NCBI GenBank assembly: GCA_036558305.1
Contig: DATBFX010000072.1
Location: forward strand, 1 to 17,850
Direction of reading: 5' to 3'
Length of the DNA: 17,850 nucleotides
Source: DATBFX01 sp036558305
Lineage (GTDB): Bacteria; Chloroflexota; Chloroflexia; Thermomicrobiales; UBA6265
The stretch's first letter is position 1. Every line of letters starts with the position of its first letter. Positions 7,254 to 13,899 of the stretch are shown in pieces. The notes under the pieces are model-generated. The model worked only from the letters and a program-made list of their open reading frames with translations. It searched no databases and was not told where the DNA came from. The position numbers and the translations under genes were made by a program.

Positions 7254-8105
7254 ATGGCGACCAGAACCAAATCAACGAAGCCGAAAACCGGTGGCACCAC
7301 CCGGCGCCAAGTCGACGACGCCATCGCCGAAGCGGACCGTGACGCCGCCGAGGATGCCGCGCGCGCCGCGACCGACCTCGCGGACGCCGCCGACGACCTC
7401 GCGGCGGCGGATCTCCTGCAGCGTGCCGGGGCCGAGGAGTTGGCCGCCGGGGTCGCCGACCTCACCCGTGGCGCCGACGCCGCGGTCGTCGGCGATCGTT
7501 TGGGCCGGTTGAGCGACGCCGTCGCGACCGCCGGGGCGATCGACTTTGCCCAGGCGATCCACCTGCTGACCGCCTCCGAGGACGTCGAGGTGATGGGCGC
7601 GATCGTCGGCGTCATGAGCGAAGCCGACCTCGAGCACGGGCTCGAACTGGCACGGCTTTCGGGCGAACTCAGGGTGGTCGGGTCCATCGTCGACCGGATG
7701 GCGATGCCGACGCTGTCCACGTTCCTGCACGGGCGGAGCAAACGCGTCGACAAGCTGGCGGAGCGGGCGATCCTGCGGTCGACCGGAACGCGGGCTCTGG
7801 CGGCGGCCCTGGCGGCCACGGGCGCCGACCTGGCGGACCTGAGCGCGGACGACGTCGCCCAGGGGATCGTCCGCATGGCCGCCTCCGATGCCATGGCCGA
7901 GGCCGGCGACGAACTCTTCGTCCGCGGCATCGGCACGCAACTCCGCGGCGCCGACGAAGTCGAGAGCGCGGTTCAGCTCGGCCGCGCGGCGCGTGGTGCC
8001 GCCGCGACGGCCGTGGCCGAGGGCGTCGCCGGCGGTGCGGAGTTTGGGACCGCCGCCGCCGAGGAGGGATTGGCGGAGGGATTGGCGGGCACGGCGCGGA
8101 CATAG
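7254..8105 (+). CDS. Ala-rich helical protein of unknown function
   Basis: A 283-aa protein from ATG 7254, 8 nt after GAGAGG (7240-7245); another ATG at 7247 is out of frame. It has a Lys/Thr-rich N-terminal 18 residues, then an almost purely helical, acidic, Ala-rich sequence: ADRDAAEDAARAATDLADAA is coiled-coil-like, followed by repeated amphipathic helices (DFAQAIHLLTASEDVEVMGA, LRVVGSIVDRMAMPTLSTFL, VAQGIVRMAASDAMAEAGDE). Several start with the same pattern of acidic cap and Ala/Leu face, suggesting internal helical repeats. There are no membrane spans or signal peptide, so it is probably cytoplasmic. I do not recognise the family. It is flanked by the two DUF6325 genes, and an imperfect hairpin follows at 8126-8161. 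Confidence 0.8.
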   Translation: MATRTKSTKPKTGGTTRRQVDDAIAEADRDAAEDAARAATDLADAADDLAAADLLQRAGAEELAAGVADLTRGADAAVVGDRLGRLSDAVATAGAIDFAQAIHLLTASEDVEVMGAIVGVMSEADLEHGLELARLSGELRVVGSIVDRMAMPTLSTFLHGRSKRVDKLAERAILRSTGTRALAAALAATGADLADLSADDVAQGIVRMAASDAMAEAGDELFVRGIGTQLRGADEVESAVQLGRAARGAAATAVAEGVAGGAEFGTAAAEEGLAEGLAGTART

Positions 8106-8125
8106 CGCGCTGGTTCGGCCGTGCG

Positions 8126-8161
8126 GGCACCGCATCCAGAGTCGGTCGGATGCCGCGTGCC
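8126..8161 (+). terminator. Possible imperfect hairpin
   Basis: GGCAC-CGCATCC pairs with GGATGC-CGC-GTGCC around a 10-nt loop, with a small internal bulge, 20 nt after the stop of the Ala-rich gene. Confidence 0.4.
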
Positions 8162-8255
8162 GACCCGGCTTCCCGGCCGGCGCCGGTCGGGCGCATCGTT
8201 TTCGTGGTGTTCCCGGTCGCGCAGACCGGACCCAACCGGATCACGGAGGTGAGAC

Positions 8256-8681
8256 GTGTCCCTCGGACCGATCGAATTCCTGGCACTCAAGTTCCCAGGC
8301 AACCAGTTTCGGGGAGAGATCGTCCCCGCGCTCGCCGACCTCGTCGAAGACGAAACCATTCGCATCATCGATCTCTTGTTCGTCCAGAAGGCCGGCGACG
8401 GCGCCGTCCGCGTGGTCGAGCTGGCCGATCTCGGCGAGGACGAATACCGGGCCTACGAGGAGGTTGTCTCCGACGTGTCGGGGTTGCTGAGCCACGACGA
8501 CGCCCGGGAGATCGCGAAGCAGCTCGAACCCAACTCATCGGCCGCGCTCTTGCTCTTCGAGAACGTCTGGGCCACCCAATTCGCCGACGCCGTCGCCAAC
8601 GCGAAGGGCGAAGTTCTCGTCAATGAACGCATCCCGCGGGCGATGATCGAGGAGATGCTTGCCTCGGATCCCGTGGCGTAG
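8256..8681 (+). CDS. DUF6325 family protein (paralogue 2)
   Basis: A 141-aa protein with GTG start at 8256, chosen because GGAGGTGA (8245-8252) sits just upstream. It begins SLGPIEFLALKFPGNQFRGE and continues IVPALADLVEDETIRIIDLLFVQK, the canonical DUF6325 opening. The middle (VVELADLGEDEYRAYEEVVS, then GLLSHDDAREIAKQLEPNSS) and the end (AALLLFENVWATQFADAVAN, with an R-I-P segment) also fit. Its length is close to the family norm. It is soluble by sequence. Compared with paralogue 1 (6185) it is shorter and closer to the family consensus. The SHOCT gene follows 42 nt downstream in the same direction, probably in one transcript. Confidence 0.88.
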   Translation: MSLGPIEFLALKFPGNQFRGEIVPALADLVEDETIRIIDLLFVQKAGDGAVRVVELADLGEDEYRAYEEVVSDVSGLLSHDDAREIAKQLEPNSSAALLLFENVWATQFADAVANAKGEVLVNERIPRAMIEEMLASDPVA

Positions 8682-8723
8682 CTGCCGAACGCGACCGCGC
8701 TCGGTTACCAAAGGAGACGCGAG

Positions 8724-9113
8724 ATGTTCAGGAGACCACCGATGCGGCGGGGAGGCCTGGTCAGGGCGGCGGCGACGACGGCCGTGGTGGCCGGAACGGC
8801 GACGGCCGTCTCCGGCAGGGTGGCGCGCCGCCAGGACCAGAAGTATGAAGCGAAGCAACAGGAGGCGATGGCGGAACAGTCCGCGGTCCAATCCCAGCAG
8901 GACATCGCGGACCTCCAGGCCCAGATGGCGGCCATGCAAGCGCAGCAGACTCAGGCCGCCGCAATGGCCGCGCCCGCGCCCGCGCCCATGCCCGCTGCCG
9001 GGGGCGGCAGCGACATGATGAGCCAACTGCAGCAACTCGGTCAGATGAAACAGGCCGGTCTGCTGTCCGAAGAAGAGTTCCAGGCCGCCAAGGCGCGGTT
9101 GCTGGGCGGCTAA
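8724..9113 (+). CDS. SHOCT domain protein with N-terminal hydrophobic segment
   Basis: A 129-aa protein from ATG 8724, with AAAGGAG at 8710-8716. Three parts are visible. A basic N-terminus with a short hydrophobic stretch (about residues 12-30, VRAAATTAVVAGTATAVSG) could anchor it in the membrane. A Gln/Ala-rich coiled coil covers about residues 35-80 (DIADLQAQMAAMQAQQTQAA), followed by an Ala/Pro linker. The C-terminal SHOCT motif is QLQQLGQMKQAGLLSEEEFQ then AAKARLLGG, matching the usual L-x-x-L-x-x-(L/M)-x-x-x-G-L-(I/L)-(S/T)-x-x-E-(F/Y)-x-x-x-K-x-x-L-L. SHOCT is a short domain thought to mediate oligomerisation. SHOCT and DUF6325 genes are frequent neighbours, supporting joint function. 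Confidence 0.88.
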   Translation: MFRRPPMRRGGLVRAAATTAVVAGTATAVSGRVARRQDQKYEAKQQEAMAEQSAVQSQQDIADLQAQMAAMQAQQTQAAAMAAPAPAPMPAAGGGSDMMSQLQQLGQMKQAGLLSEEEFQAAKARLLGG

Positions 9114-9125
9114 CCGCCACTCGAA

Positions 9126-9140
9126 CGGGACGGTGTCCCG
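9126..9140 (+). terminator. Short hairpin after SHOCT gene
   Basis: CGGGAC-GGT-GTCCCG forms a 6-bp perfect stem with a 3-nt loop, 12 nt after the stop codon. It is a weak terminator candidate. Confidence 0.35.
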
Positions 9141-9272
9141 CCCGGCGCACGTCGCCGACCACCGGCGCCTCGGCAACGGTGGGGATGCCCGCATCTCCGG
9201 CCGGACGGGTCGGCGTTCCGCCAGATCGACGTGGCACGCGTGGCCGGCTCGCGGCGGAAGGCGTACCATTGC

Positions 9273-9321
9273 GAATACGCCCTTAGCCGGATGCGCCTAC
9301 GACCATCCCCGCCGGGATACT
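9273..9321 (+). promoter_or_regulatory. Shared promoter motif, copy 4
   Basis: The box starts AATACGCCCTTAGCCGGATG at 9274 and continues CGCCTACGACC. A -10-like GATACT is at 9316-9321, 42 bp after the box start. The start codon of the next gene (9387) is 71 nt downstream of the -10. This copy and copy 5 are closest to the consensus. Confidence 0.65.
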
Positions 9322-9386
9322 GGCGCCATCGGGGTGGTCGAAAACCGCGTACGACCGCGACCGCTCCGACCACGATGGAGGCAACG

Positions 9387-9599
9387 ATGGAAACCATGAG
9401 TGGGTGGCAGCTCATTCTCGCGTGGGTCGTCTGCGTCATCGTCGGCGCTGCCGTCGGTTTCCTCGCCGGGTACATCCTTTGGAAGATCGGTCTCGAATTG
9501 ATCGGCAGCGCGGTTGCCCTGGTCGGCGCGGGCGTGGGGGGAATCATCGCGTTTCTGTGGTTTCTGCAATGGTCGGACGACCGCCGAGGTAACGGCTGA
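9387..9599 (+). CDS. Small membrane protein with two TM segments
   Basis: A 70-aa protein. Three in-frame ATGs (9375, 9387, 9396) are possible; 9387 has GGAGG at 9377-9381 with 5-nt spacing, so it is preferred. The first hydrophobic segment is about residues 8-30 (ILAWVVCVIVGAAVGFLAGY) and the second about 38-60 (ELIGSAVALVGAGVGGIIAF), with small-residue (G/A) faces that suggest helix packing. It ends in a charged tail (WSDDRRGNG). No family recognised. It is the first gene downstream of promoter copy 4 and lies 210 nt before the DUF7144 gene, with no terminator seen between them. Confidence 0.7.
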   Translation: METMSGWQLILAWVVCVIVGAAVGFLAGYILWKIGLELIGSAVALVGAGVGGIIAFLWFLQWSDDRRGNG

Positions 9600-9809
9600 C
9601 CGCGCTTTCGGGCGTCGCGGGTGACCAACCGGTGCGACACCCGGAGCGCGCGGGCGACGCAACGCGACGTGGTGGGTCCACGTCGGACGCCATCCGGAAT
9701 CGGCCGGTGACCGCGGTCACGGTGGTTCGTCGGCGGGAGTCGCCGTCGCACGATTCGGTCGATCGGTTTCGCCATGGCCGCGGCGCACTCGCCGCAAAGG
9801 AGCGAGGTG

Positions 9810-10256
9810 ATGAGCCTGAACGAGCCGGTACCCCAATCATATCCCCCGGCGAGCAGCTACGCGCCGGCATCGGATGACCGACCGGGGATGCGGGGGGCGA
9901 TTCTGCCCGCCGCATTGCTCGTCATCGTCGGCGCCTTTCAGGTGATCATGGGGTTGCAGGCGGTCCACGAGAAGGGTTTCTTCGAGACCCCCCCGAACGG
10001 CTACTACTACAACTGGGACCCGGATTTCTGGGGATGGGTCCACATCATCTTCGGGGTCATCCTCGCCATCTCGGGCGTTTTCGTCTTGATGCGCCGGGGT
10101 TGGGCGGCCTACCTCGCGGTGTCGCTCGCCGGCCTGAGCGCGATCTGGAACTTCTTCCTCATCCTCTTCTTCCCGCTCTGGACGATCATCACGATCGCCC
10201 TGGACATCCTCATCATCTGGTCCGTCAGTCGCTCCGACGTGATGGAGGACTGGTGA
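9810..10256 (+). CDS. DUF7144-type four-helix membrane protein
   Basis: A 148-aa protein. ATG 9810 follows AAAGGAGCGAGG; the upstream in-frame ATG at 9774 has no site. A polar Pro/Ser/Tyr-rich N-terminus of about 27 residues precedes four predicted TM helices (about 29-51, 76-93, 98-116, 119-139). The signature is the first helix with GAFQVIMGLQAV, a Tyr-rich loop, WGWVHIIFGVILAISGVFVL, the short W-A turn, then LAGLSAIWNFFLILFFPLWT and a last helix with ALDILIIW. This order (WGW-H, GLSAI-N-F, PLW, ALD-IW) matches the DUF7144 membrane family, common in Actinobacteria and Chloroflexota and of unknown function. It is likely an inner-membrane protein, possibly sharing promoter copy 4 with the 70-aa gene. 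Confidence 0.8.
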   Translation: MSLNEPVPQSYPPASSYAPASDDRPGMRGAILPAALLVIVGAFQVIMGLQAVHEKGFFETPPNGYYYNWDPDFWGWVHIIFGVILAISGVFVLMRRGWAAYLAVSLAGLSAIWNFFLILFFPLWTIITIALDILIIWSVSRSDVMEDW

Positions 10257-10352
10257 GCCCGGGTCGGGTGGTCGACAGGCGGCGCGATGCGGCTCCTGCC
10301 GTGCACGCTCGTGCATGATCAGACGGGCGCTGGGCCACGGTGACGACCGGAG

Positions 10353-10447
10353 GGATCCGTCGCTTCGCTTAGGATGACCAGGGGAGGGGCGGCCTCAACC
10401 GGTCATCTTGAGCGCCAGCGAAGGGCCTGCTCTGGAAAGATCTCCTC
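10353..10447. repeat. REP-like interspersed palindromic repeat
   Basis: GGATCCGTCGCTTCGCTTAG and GATGACC at 10353-10379 are inverted relative to GGTCATCTTGAGCGCCAGCG and AAGG at 10401-10424. The second arm continues through CTGGAAAGATCTC. The core GTCATCCTGAGCG...AGCGAAGG is a widespread intergenic repeat type in Chloroflexota and several other phyla. It lies between convergent genes (DUF7144 and the minus-strand DUF1269), where it could also act as a bidirectional terminator. Confidence 0.65.
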
Positions 10448-10468
10448 AGCGGCCGGTGGCGACCCGGT

Positions 10469-10960
10469 CTATCGCCTGTGCGTGTCCATCTCGGCCTGGA
10501 TCGCGGCGATCTCGGCCGGGGGAACGTCGGTCGCGAAGAGGGTGCCGCCGAAGGTGCCGAGTTCGGCCCGGACCCGCGCGGGATTGGTCGACTCGACCAG
10601 GGCGACGACCGCGGCGCCGCCCTCGGGCATCTCGTGTTTCACCTGGTCCGCGAAGGCGCGGAAGGCTTCCTGGCTGTCCTTGTGCTTCCAGACGTGGCGT
10701 CCGGCGAGGGCACCGCCGGCGGCGCCGAGGATCGGCACGCCGAGGATGAGCGCGCCGAGCACGCCCCCGGCGACACCGCCGAAGACGATCTCGGACTTCC
10801 AGCCGTCCTTCGTCATCTCCGCCTTGTCGATCGCGGTTTTGACCAACAGACCGCTCTCGAGGAAGGTGGCGTCCCCCGCGTGCTCGAGGGCGCGGGCCGC
10901 CGCGAGCGCCTGCTCCGCGGTGCCCTGGTCGGGAAAGATGAGCGCCACCGCCGTCGCCAT
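10469..10960 (-). CDS. DUF1269 family protein (classic subtype)
   Basis: A 163-aa protein read leftward. ATG at 10958-10960 is preferred because AGAAAGGAC precedes it; an upstream in-frame ATG at 11041 is unsupported. The opening TAVALIFPDQGTAEQALAAA is the DUF1269 start. A Gly/Ala hydrophobic hairpin spans about residues 58-90 (VFGGVAGGVLGALILGVPIL, then GAAGGALAG). The C-terminus is MPEGGAAVVALVESTNPARV...GGTLFATDVPPAEIAAIQAE. It is the only gene in the left 13 kb on the minus strand. It is closest to the gene at 11543, from which it diverges across about 580 nt; both end in the AAIQAE(M/I)D motif. A TATAGT on the minus strand near 11088 could be its -10, but none of the shared boxes is seen on this strand. 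Confidence 0.85.
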   Translation of the reverse strand: MATAVALIFPDQGTAEQALAAARALEHAGDATFLESGLLVKTAIDKAEMTKDGWKSEIVFGGVAGGVLGALILGVPILGAAGGALAGRHVWKHKDSQEAFRAFADQVKHEMPEGGAAVVALVESTNPARVRAELGTFGGTLFATDVPPAEIAAIQAEMDTHRR

Positions 10961-11059
10961 GACGAAGTCCTTTCTCGTTCGGGGCCGAATCCCCGCGTGC
11001 GAAACATGGTAGAGCAGGCGGGGTATCCGGGCGACCGCCAAGCGGGCGTCATCTCGCCC

Positions 11060-11298
11060 CGCGCGGCGCGGGTGGTGCGCGGACTATAGGAGCCGGGATT
11101 CGGTCGCGCAAGGCGCCGGGGAAGCAGGGTGTGCGTCGGTGTCTTCGGCGATCGGAGATGTGAAGTCGGAGCGCGCGGTACGGACCGATAATGCTGACGA
11201 ACACCCCGTTGGGCCCGAAGCGGGGGATGTCGTGCTCCTCGCTGACGCCGTCGAGTCCGAGACCGTACCGGTCCGGCGCGACGTCGTCGGACAATGAC
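11060..11298 (-). pseudogene. Coding-like fragment of unknown origin
   Basis: On the minus strand a stretch reads DDVAPDRYGLGLDGVSEEHD then IPRFGPNGVFVSIIGPYRAL with nearly every third base G or C, as in real genes here. After this the reading becomes Arg/Pro-rich and ends at a stop near 11049. There is no good ribosome binding site; a TTG or GTG would have to serve as start. It lies in the divergent region between two DUF1269 genes. It may be a relic of a gene or a chance open frame. Confidence 0.25.
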
Positions 11299-11418
11299 CG
11301 TTTCCCACGTTCACGTTTGCCGCGGGTGACACGAGTGGTGCTGATCTGGTTCCTCTGTCGCGTCGGTGCAGGGGTACCCAATCGCGTCACCCCCGGGTAA
11401 GCTTTGCCAACCGGGCAG

Positions 11419-11467
11419 ATATACGCCGTTAGCCGGATGCGACTACGACCTGCCTCGGCGGCATACT
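11419..11467 (+). promoter_or_regulatory. Shared promoter motif, copy 5 (upstream of DUF1269 gene)
   Basis: The box starts TATACGCCGTTAGCCGGATG at 11420 and continues CGACTACGACC. A -10-like CATACT is at 11462-11467, 42 bp after the box start. The DUF1269 start (11543) is 81 nt downstream of the -10, close to the 71 and 77 nt for copies 4 and 1. Confidence 0.65.
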
Positions 11468-11542
11468 CGGTCCGACGATGAGCGGCGTCTCTTGGCGAAG
11501 GGCGCCGCCGGCGCGTCGGTGACAGGAGAGAGGAACGAGACC

Positions 11543-12064
11543 ATGGCAATCCTGATCGCGCTCGTCTATCCCGACCCGGCGACCGCCCAGGAGGCGGAGC
11601 GCACCGCACGGGGTCTGCAAGAGGCCGGGTTCCTCAACATTCTCGATCTGTCGGTCATCACGAAAAACGACAAGGGGAAGATCGAGCATCATGGGGAGCG
11701 TCACCCCGTGGGGGCCGGCGCCGCGACCGGTGCGGTCCTGGGCGGGATTACCGGTCTCTTCTTCTTCGTCCCCGTGGCCGGGGCCGCGGCCGGCGCGGCG
11801 CTCGGCGGGATCGTCGGCAGGTGGATGAAGAGCGGGGCGAGCCGTGACTTCGAGAAATTCCGCGAACAGGTGAGCAACGATCTCCAACCGGGCGGCGCCG
11901 CACTCGTCCTGCTTGGCCAAACGGAAGGCCGCGACCGCATCATCCACGACCTGGGACAACACGGCGGCATCTTGCGATCGACCGATGTCAGCGACAAGGA
12001 ACTGGCGGCGATCCAGGCAGAGATCGACAAGGTTTCGGGGGCGAGCGCCGGTTCTCCGTCGTGA
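11543..12064 (+). CDS. DUF1269 family protein (classic subtype)
   Basis: A 173-aa protein from ATG 11543, preceded by GGAGAGAGGAACG (11525-11537). It has the typical order: ILIALVYPDPATAQEAERTA, then LDLSVITKNDKGKIEHHGER, a Gly/Ala-rich hydrophobic hairpin at about residues 57-93 (GAVLGGITGLFFFVPVAG, then AAAGAALGGIVGRW), and a C-terminal half with FEKFREQVSNDLQPGGAALV and STDVSDKELAAIQAEID. The FFFVPVAGAAAGAALGG segment is characteristic of the family. It is transcribed from promoter copy 5, which points to induction together with the DUF4397, LURP-one and DUF7144 genes. Function unknown; the hairpin suggests membrane insertion. Confidence 0.9.
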   Translation: MAILIALVYPDPATAQEAERTARGLQEAGFLNILDLSVITKNDKGKIEHHGERHPVGAGAATGAVLGGITGLFFFVPVAGAAAGAALGGIVGRWMKSGASRDFEKFREQVSNDLQPGGAALVLLGQTEGRDRIIHDLGQHGGILRSTDVSDKELAAIQAEIDKVSGASAGSPS

Positions 12065-12086
12065 GTTTGTCGAACCGTTGATCCGG

Positions 12087-12107
12087 CTGCCTCCGCGTCG
12101 GCGGCAG
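12087..12107 (+). terminator. Possible hairpin after DUF1269 gene
   Basis: CTGCC-T-CC pairs with GG-C-GGCAG around a 5-nt loop, flanked by CCGG on both sides (12083-12086 and 12111-12114). It lies 22 nt after the stop codon. Confidence 0.35.
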
Positions 12108-12162
12108 ATACCGGACCGTGCGGCACCGCGACGCTCGGGGGACCATCGGGGAGAACTGGACG

Positions 12163-12447
12163 GTGTGCTGCATCTTTACGGCGTTGGTACTCCTCGGTCC
12201 GCGCGTCGGCGGTGCCATCTGGTGGATCGCCGCCCCCGACCGCTGGGACAAAGCGTTCAGCACCTTTCTCTGGCCGCTGCTTGGTCTCCTCGTCCTGCCG
12301 TGGTCGACCCTGATGTACGTCGCCGTCCAACCGCACGGAGTCGATGGTTTTGAGTGGGTCTGGTTGGGTCTGGCGTTGTTGGCGGACATCGCGTCGTACA
12401 GTGGCGGCTACCAGAACCGCCAGCGAGCGCCCGGTTACCCGTACTGA
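12163..12447 (+). CDS. Small membrane protein of unknown function
   Basis: A 94-aa protein if GTG 12163 is used, with GGGGAG about 10 nt upstream; an alternative GTG at 12118 would add 15 polar residues and has no site. It has a hydrophobic first helix (CCIFTALVLLGPRVGGAIWW), a W-D-K loop, a second segment STFLWPLLGLLVLPWSTLMY then VAV, an extracytoplasmic-type VQPHGVDGF loop, and a third segment WVWLGLALLADIASYSGGY. The LPW-STLMYV and G-x-W-L(G)LA motifs recur in uncharacterised small membrane proteins of Chloroflexota and Actinobacteria as I recall them, but no name is certain. It sits between two DUF1269 genes. Confidence 0.75.
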   Translation: MCCIFTALVLLGPRVGGAIWWIAAPDRWDKAFSTFLWPLLGLLVLPWSTLMYVAVQPHGVDGFEWVWLGLALLADIASYSGGYQNRQRAPGYPY

Positions 12448-12515
12448 CGGCCTGCTCGACCGGCCTCTCGGCGTCCTGCGGCCGATTCCCCGCAACGCCC
12501 GAAGACGAGGACCGC

Positions 12516-13025
12516 ATGAACGATGAGCCCATGACCGCCTTGTTCGCGGTCTATCCCAACCGGGCGTACGCGGACGCGGCGGTCGCGCATCTCCGCGACG
12601 TCGCGTCGTCCTCGGAAGCGTTCGTGCACGGGGTCGCGGTGGTGACGAAGGACCTCGATGGCAAGGTGACGGCCGAAGAGGTCGGCGCGCAGACGGGGAA
12701 GCGCGGGTTGAAGCGGGGGGCGGCGATCGGCGCCGTCGTCGGCGTCATCTTCCCGCCGAGCATCCTCGCCGCCTCCGTCGCTGGCGCCGGCATCGGCGGA
12801 GTGATCGGCCACTTCAAAGGCGACTCGGACACCCACCGCAAACTGCAAGCGTTGGCAGAGCATCTCGATCGGGGTCACACCGGTGTCATCGTCCTCGTCG
12901 AGGACGCCGAGACCGATCGGGTGGCCGAACGACTCGTGGGGTACGAGAAGTTGCACCGCGTGCGGCTCGATCGCGACACGTTGACTCCGACCGACGCCTC
13001 GGAAACGACCACGCCGCCCGACTGA
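12516..13025 (+). CDS. DUF1269 family protein (FPPS subtype)
   Basis: A 169-aa protein. ATG 12516 follows ACGAGGA; an in-frame ATG at 12531 (MTALFAVYPNRAY) is also possible and fits the family start. It has the VYPNRAYADAAVAHLRD opening, VAVVTKDLDGKVTAEEVG, a basic KRGLKRGAA lead into a hydrophobic hairpin (about residues 66-100) with IFPPSILAASVAGAGIGGVI, and a C-terminal GVIVLVEDAETDRVAERLVG then YEKLHRVRLD. The KRGA...FPPSI(L) core and RVAERLVGYE are shared with the first DUF1269 gene (2996), more than with the two classic DUF1269 genes nearby. The tail is Thr/Pro-rich and probably unstructured. No shared promoter box is seen directly upstream. Confidence 0.85.
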   Translation: MNDEPMTALFAVYPNRAYADAAVAHLRDVASSSEAFVHGVAVVTKDLDGKVTAEEVGAQTGKRGLKRGAAIGAVVGVIFPPSILAASVAGAGIGGVIGHFKGDSDTHRKLQALAEHLDRGHTGVIVLVEDAETDRVAERLVGYEKLHRVRLDRDTLTPTDASETTTPPD

Positions 13026-13072
13026 GCGTCCACCGCCCGACCACGCTTCGGCCGGCCAAGCTGGGAACCCGG

Positions 13073-13423
13073 ATGGATAATCTCGACGAGCTTCAGGCCT
13101 ACCCGGAAAGGGTGATGCGGCTGATCGTCGATCGACGCGTGTCGTCGACGGCGTCGCGCGGATTTCGCTTCCTGGCCAAGGAATGCCGGAATCGGCAAAG
13201 GGCGGACCCGCGGCGGCACCTGTTGTTGGGAGCGGAGGCCGTCTGCTTTGGTGGACTGGCCTGGGCATTCCTCAAGGCCGCGCGGTGGGGCGGATATCGC
13301 ACCCGATACCAGCATCCGCAGAAGAAACGTCCGCACCCGATCCTGCCCATTAGCGGTCGCCAAGATCACGGGCTCCGGGCCGTCTTTGCGGTCGCGGCGG
13401 GACGTGTTCGGCAATGGGTTTGA
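13073..13423 (+). CDS. Small hypothetical protein
   Basis: A 116-aa reading frame from ATG 13073 with only a weak GGGAACCCGG upstream. The first 75 residues look protein-like: NLDELQAYPERVMRLIVDRR, VSSTASRGFRFLAKECRNRQ, RADPRRHLLLGAEAVCFGG and a short hydrophobic stretch LAWAFLKAARWGG. The rest is basic and low in structure (HPQKKRPHPILP) and may be past a lost stop. No family recognised. It is the last plus-strand gene before the minus-strand hicAB region, where base composition becomes less GC-rich. Confidence 0.5.
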   Translation: MDNLDELQAYPERVMRLIVDRRVSSTASRGFRFLAKECRNRQRADPRRHLLLGAEAVCFGGLAWAFLKAARWGGYRTRYQHPQKKRPHPILPISGRQDHGLRAVFAVAAGRVRQWV

Positions 13424-13532
13424 CCAGGCGGTCCTCTGCTTGAGGGTGCCCGCGGCTCCCGGACAGCAGGGGGTGCCGCTCAGATGTCGGCACCGGGTTG
13501 CTTGTGCTCAATAGTGCGCGTGCGTGGAGCGA

Positions 13533-13781
13533 TCACGCCGGTAGGGCCACCGACCTCGTCGTTCTCGGTTCTGGCAGGAGTTCGTCGTGCTGCCGTGCCG
13601 ATGCGACGAGCCCTACGAGAGCCTCGGTTCCGTTTCTGGCAGCCTCTTCATACGTTTCGCCGTGGGTGATCGGGTTGAAGACCCGTCCTTGCCACTCGGG
13701 AAAGGGGACGAGGAACGCGGCGTTTTCGTCCGACCACTGGATGAGCATCGAATAGCGGGGCAAATCCCGTCCTGCATTCAC
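13533..13781 (-). CDS. hicB: Orphan HicB-type antitoxin
   Basis: An 82-aa protein from GTG 13779-13781 (minus strand), with AGGGAG about 8 nt upstream; the frame stays open further upstream but is Arg/Pro-rich and non-family there. The HicB core is PRYSMLIQWSDENAAFLVPF then PEWQGRVFNPITHGETYEEA, followed by helix residues ARNGTEALVGLVASARQ. HicB antitoxins bind and block the HicA mRNase through this partial RNase H-like fold. No hicA precedes it: the next gene upstream is the joined hicA-hicB frame, whose stop is 118 nt away. It looks like the survivor of a further duplication. The short C-terminus lacks an added DNA-binding domain. Confidence 0.75.
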   Translation of the reverse strand: MNAGRDLPRYSMLIQWSDENAAFLVPFPEWQGRVFNPITHGETYEEAARNGTEALVGLVASARQHDELLPEPRTTRSVALPA

Positions 13782-13899
13782 CCGCTGGCTCCCTGCCCAC
13801 TGTATCAGGCAACGAGTGAAGCGCGGCGTCGCTCCGGCAAGGTTTGCCCCTGCCAGGGAGCTTCTGGGGAGAGGTGCCACAGAACTTCTGACACCCTGT

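Noticed and set aside
7226..8135. Two long minus-strand frames opposite the Ala-rich gene
   Set aside because: The Ala-rich plus-strand gene has a good ribosome binding site and helical pattern; the antisense frames are Ser/Arg/Pro-rich artefacts of GCC/GCG codons.
10302..10315. Terminator hairpin after the DUF7144 gene (TGCAC-GCTC-GTGCA)
   Set aside because: Only five base pairs and no T-tract; too weak to call next to the REP-like element.
10374..11089. Plus-strand frames opposite the minus-strand DUF1269 gene
   Set aside because: The minus-strand protein has the full DUF1269 order; the plus-strand frames do not match any family.
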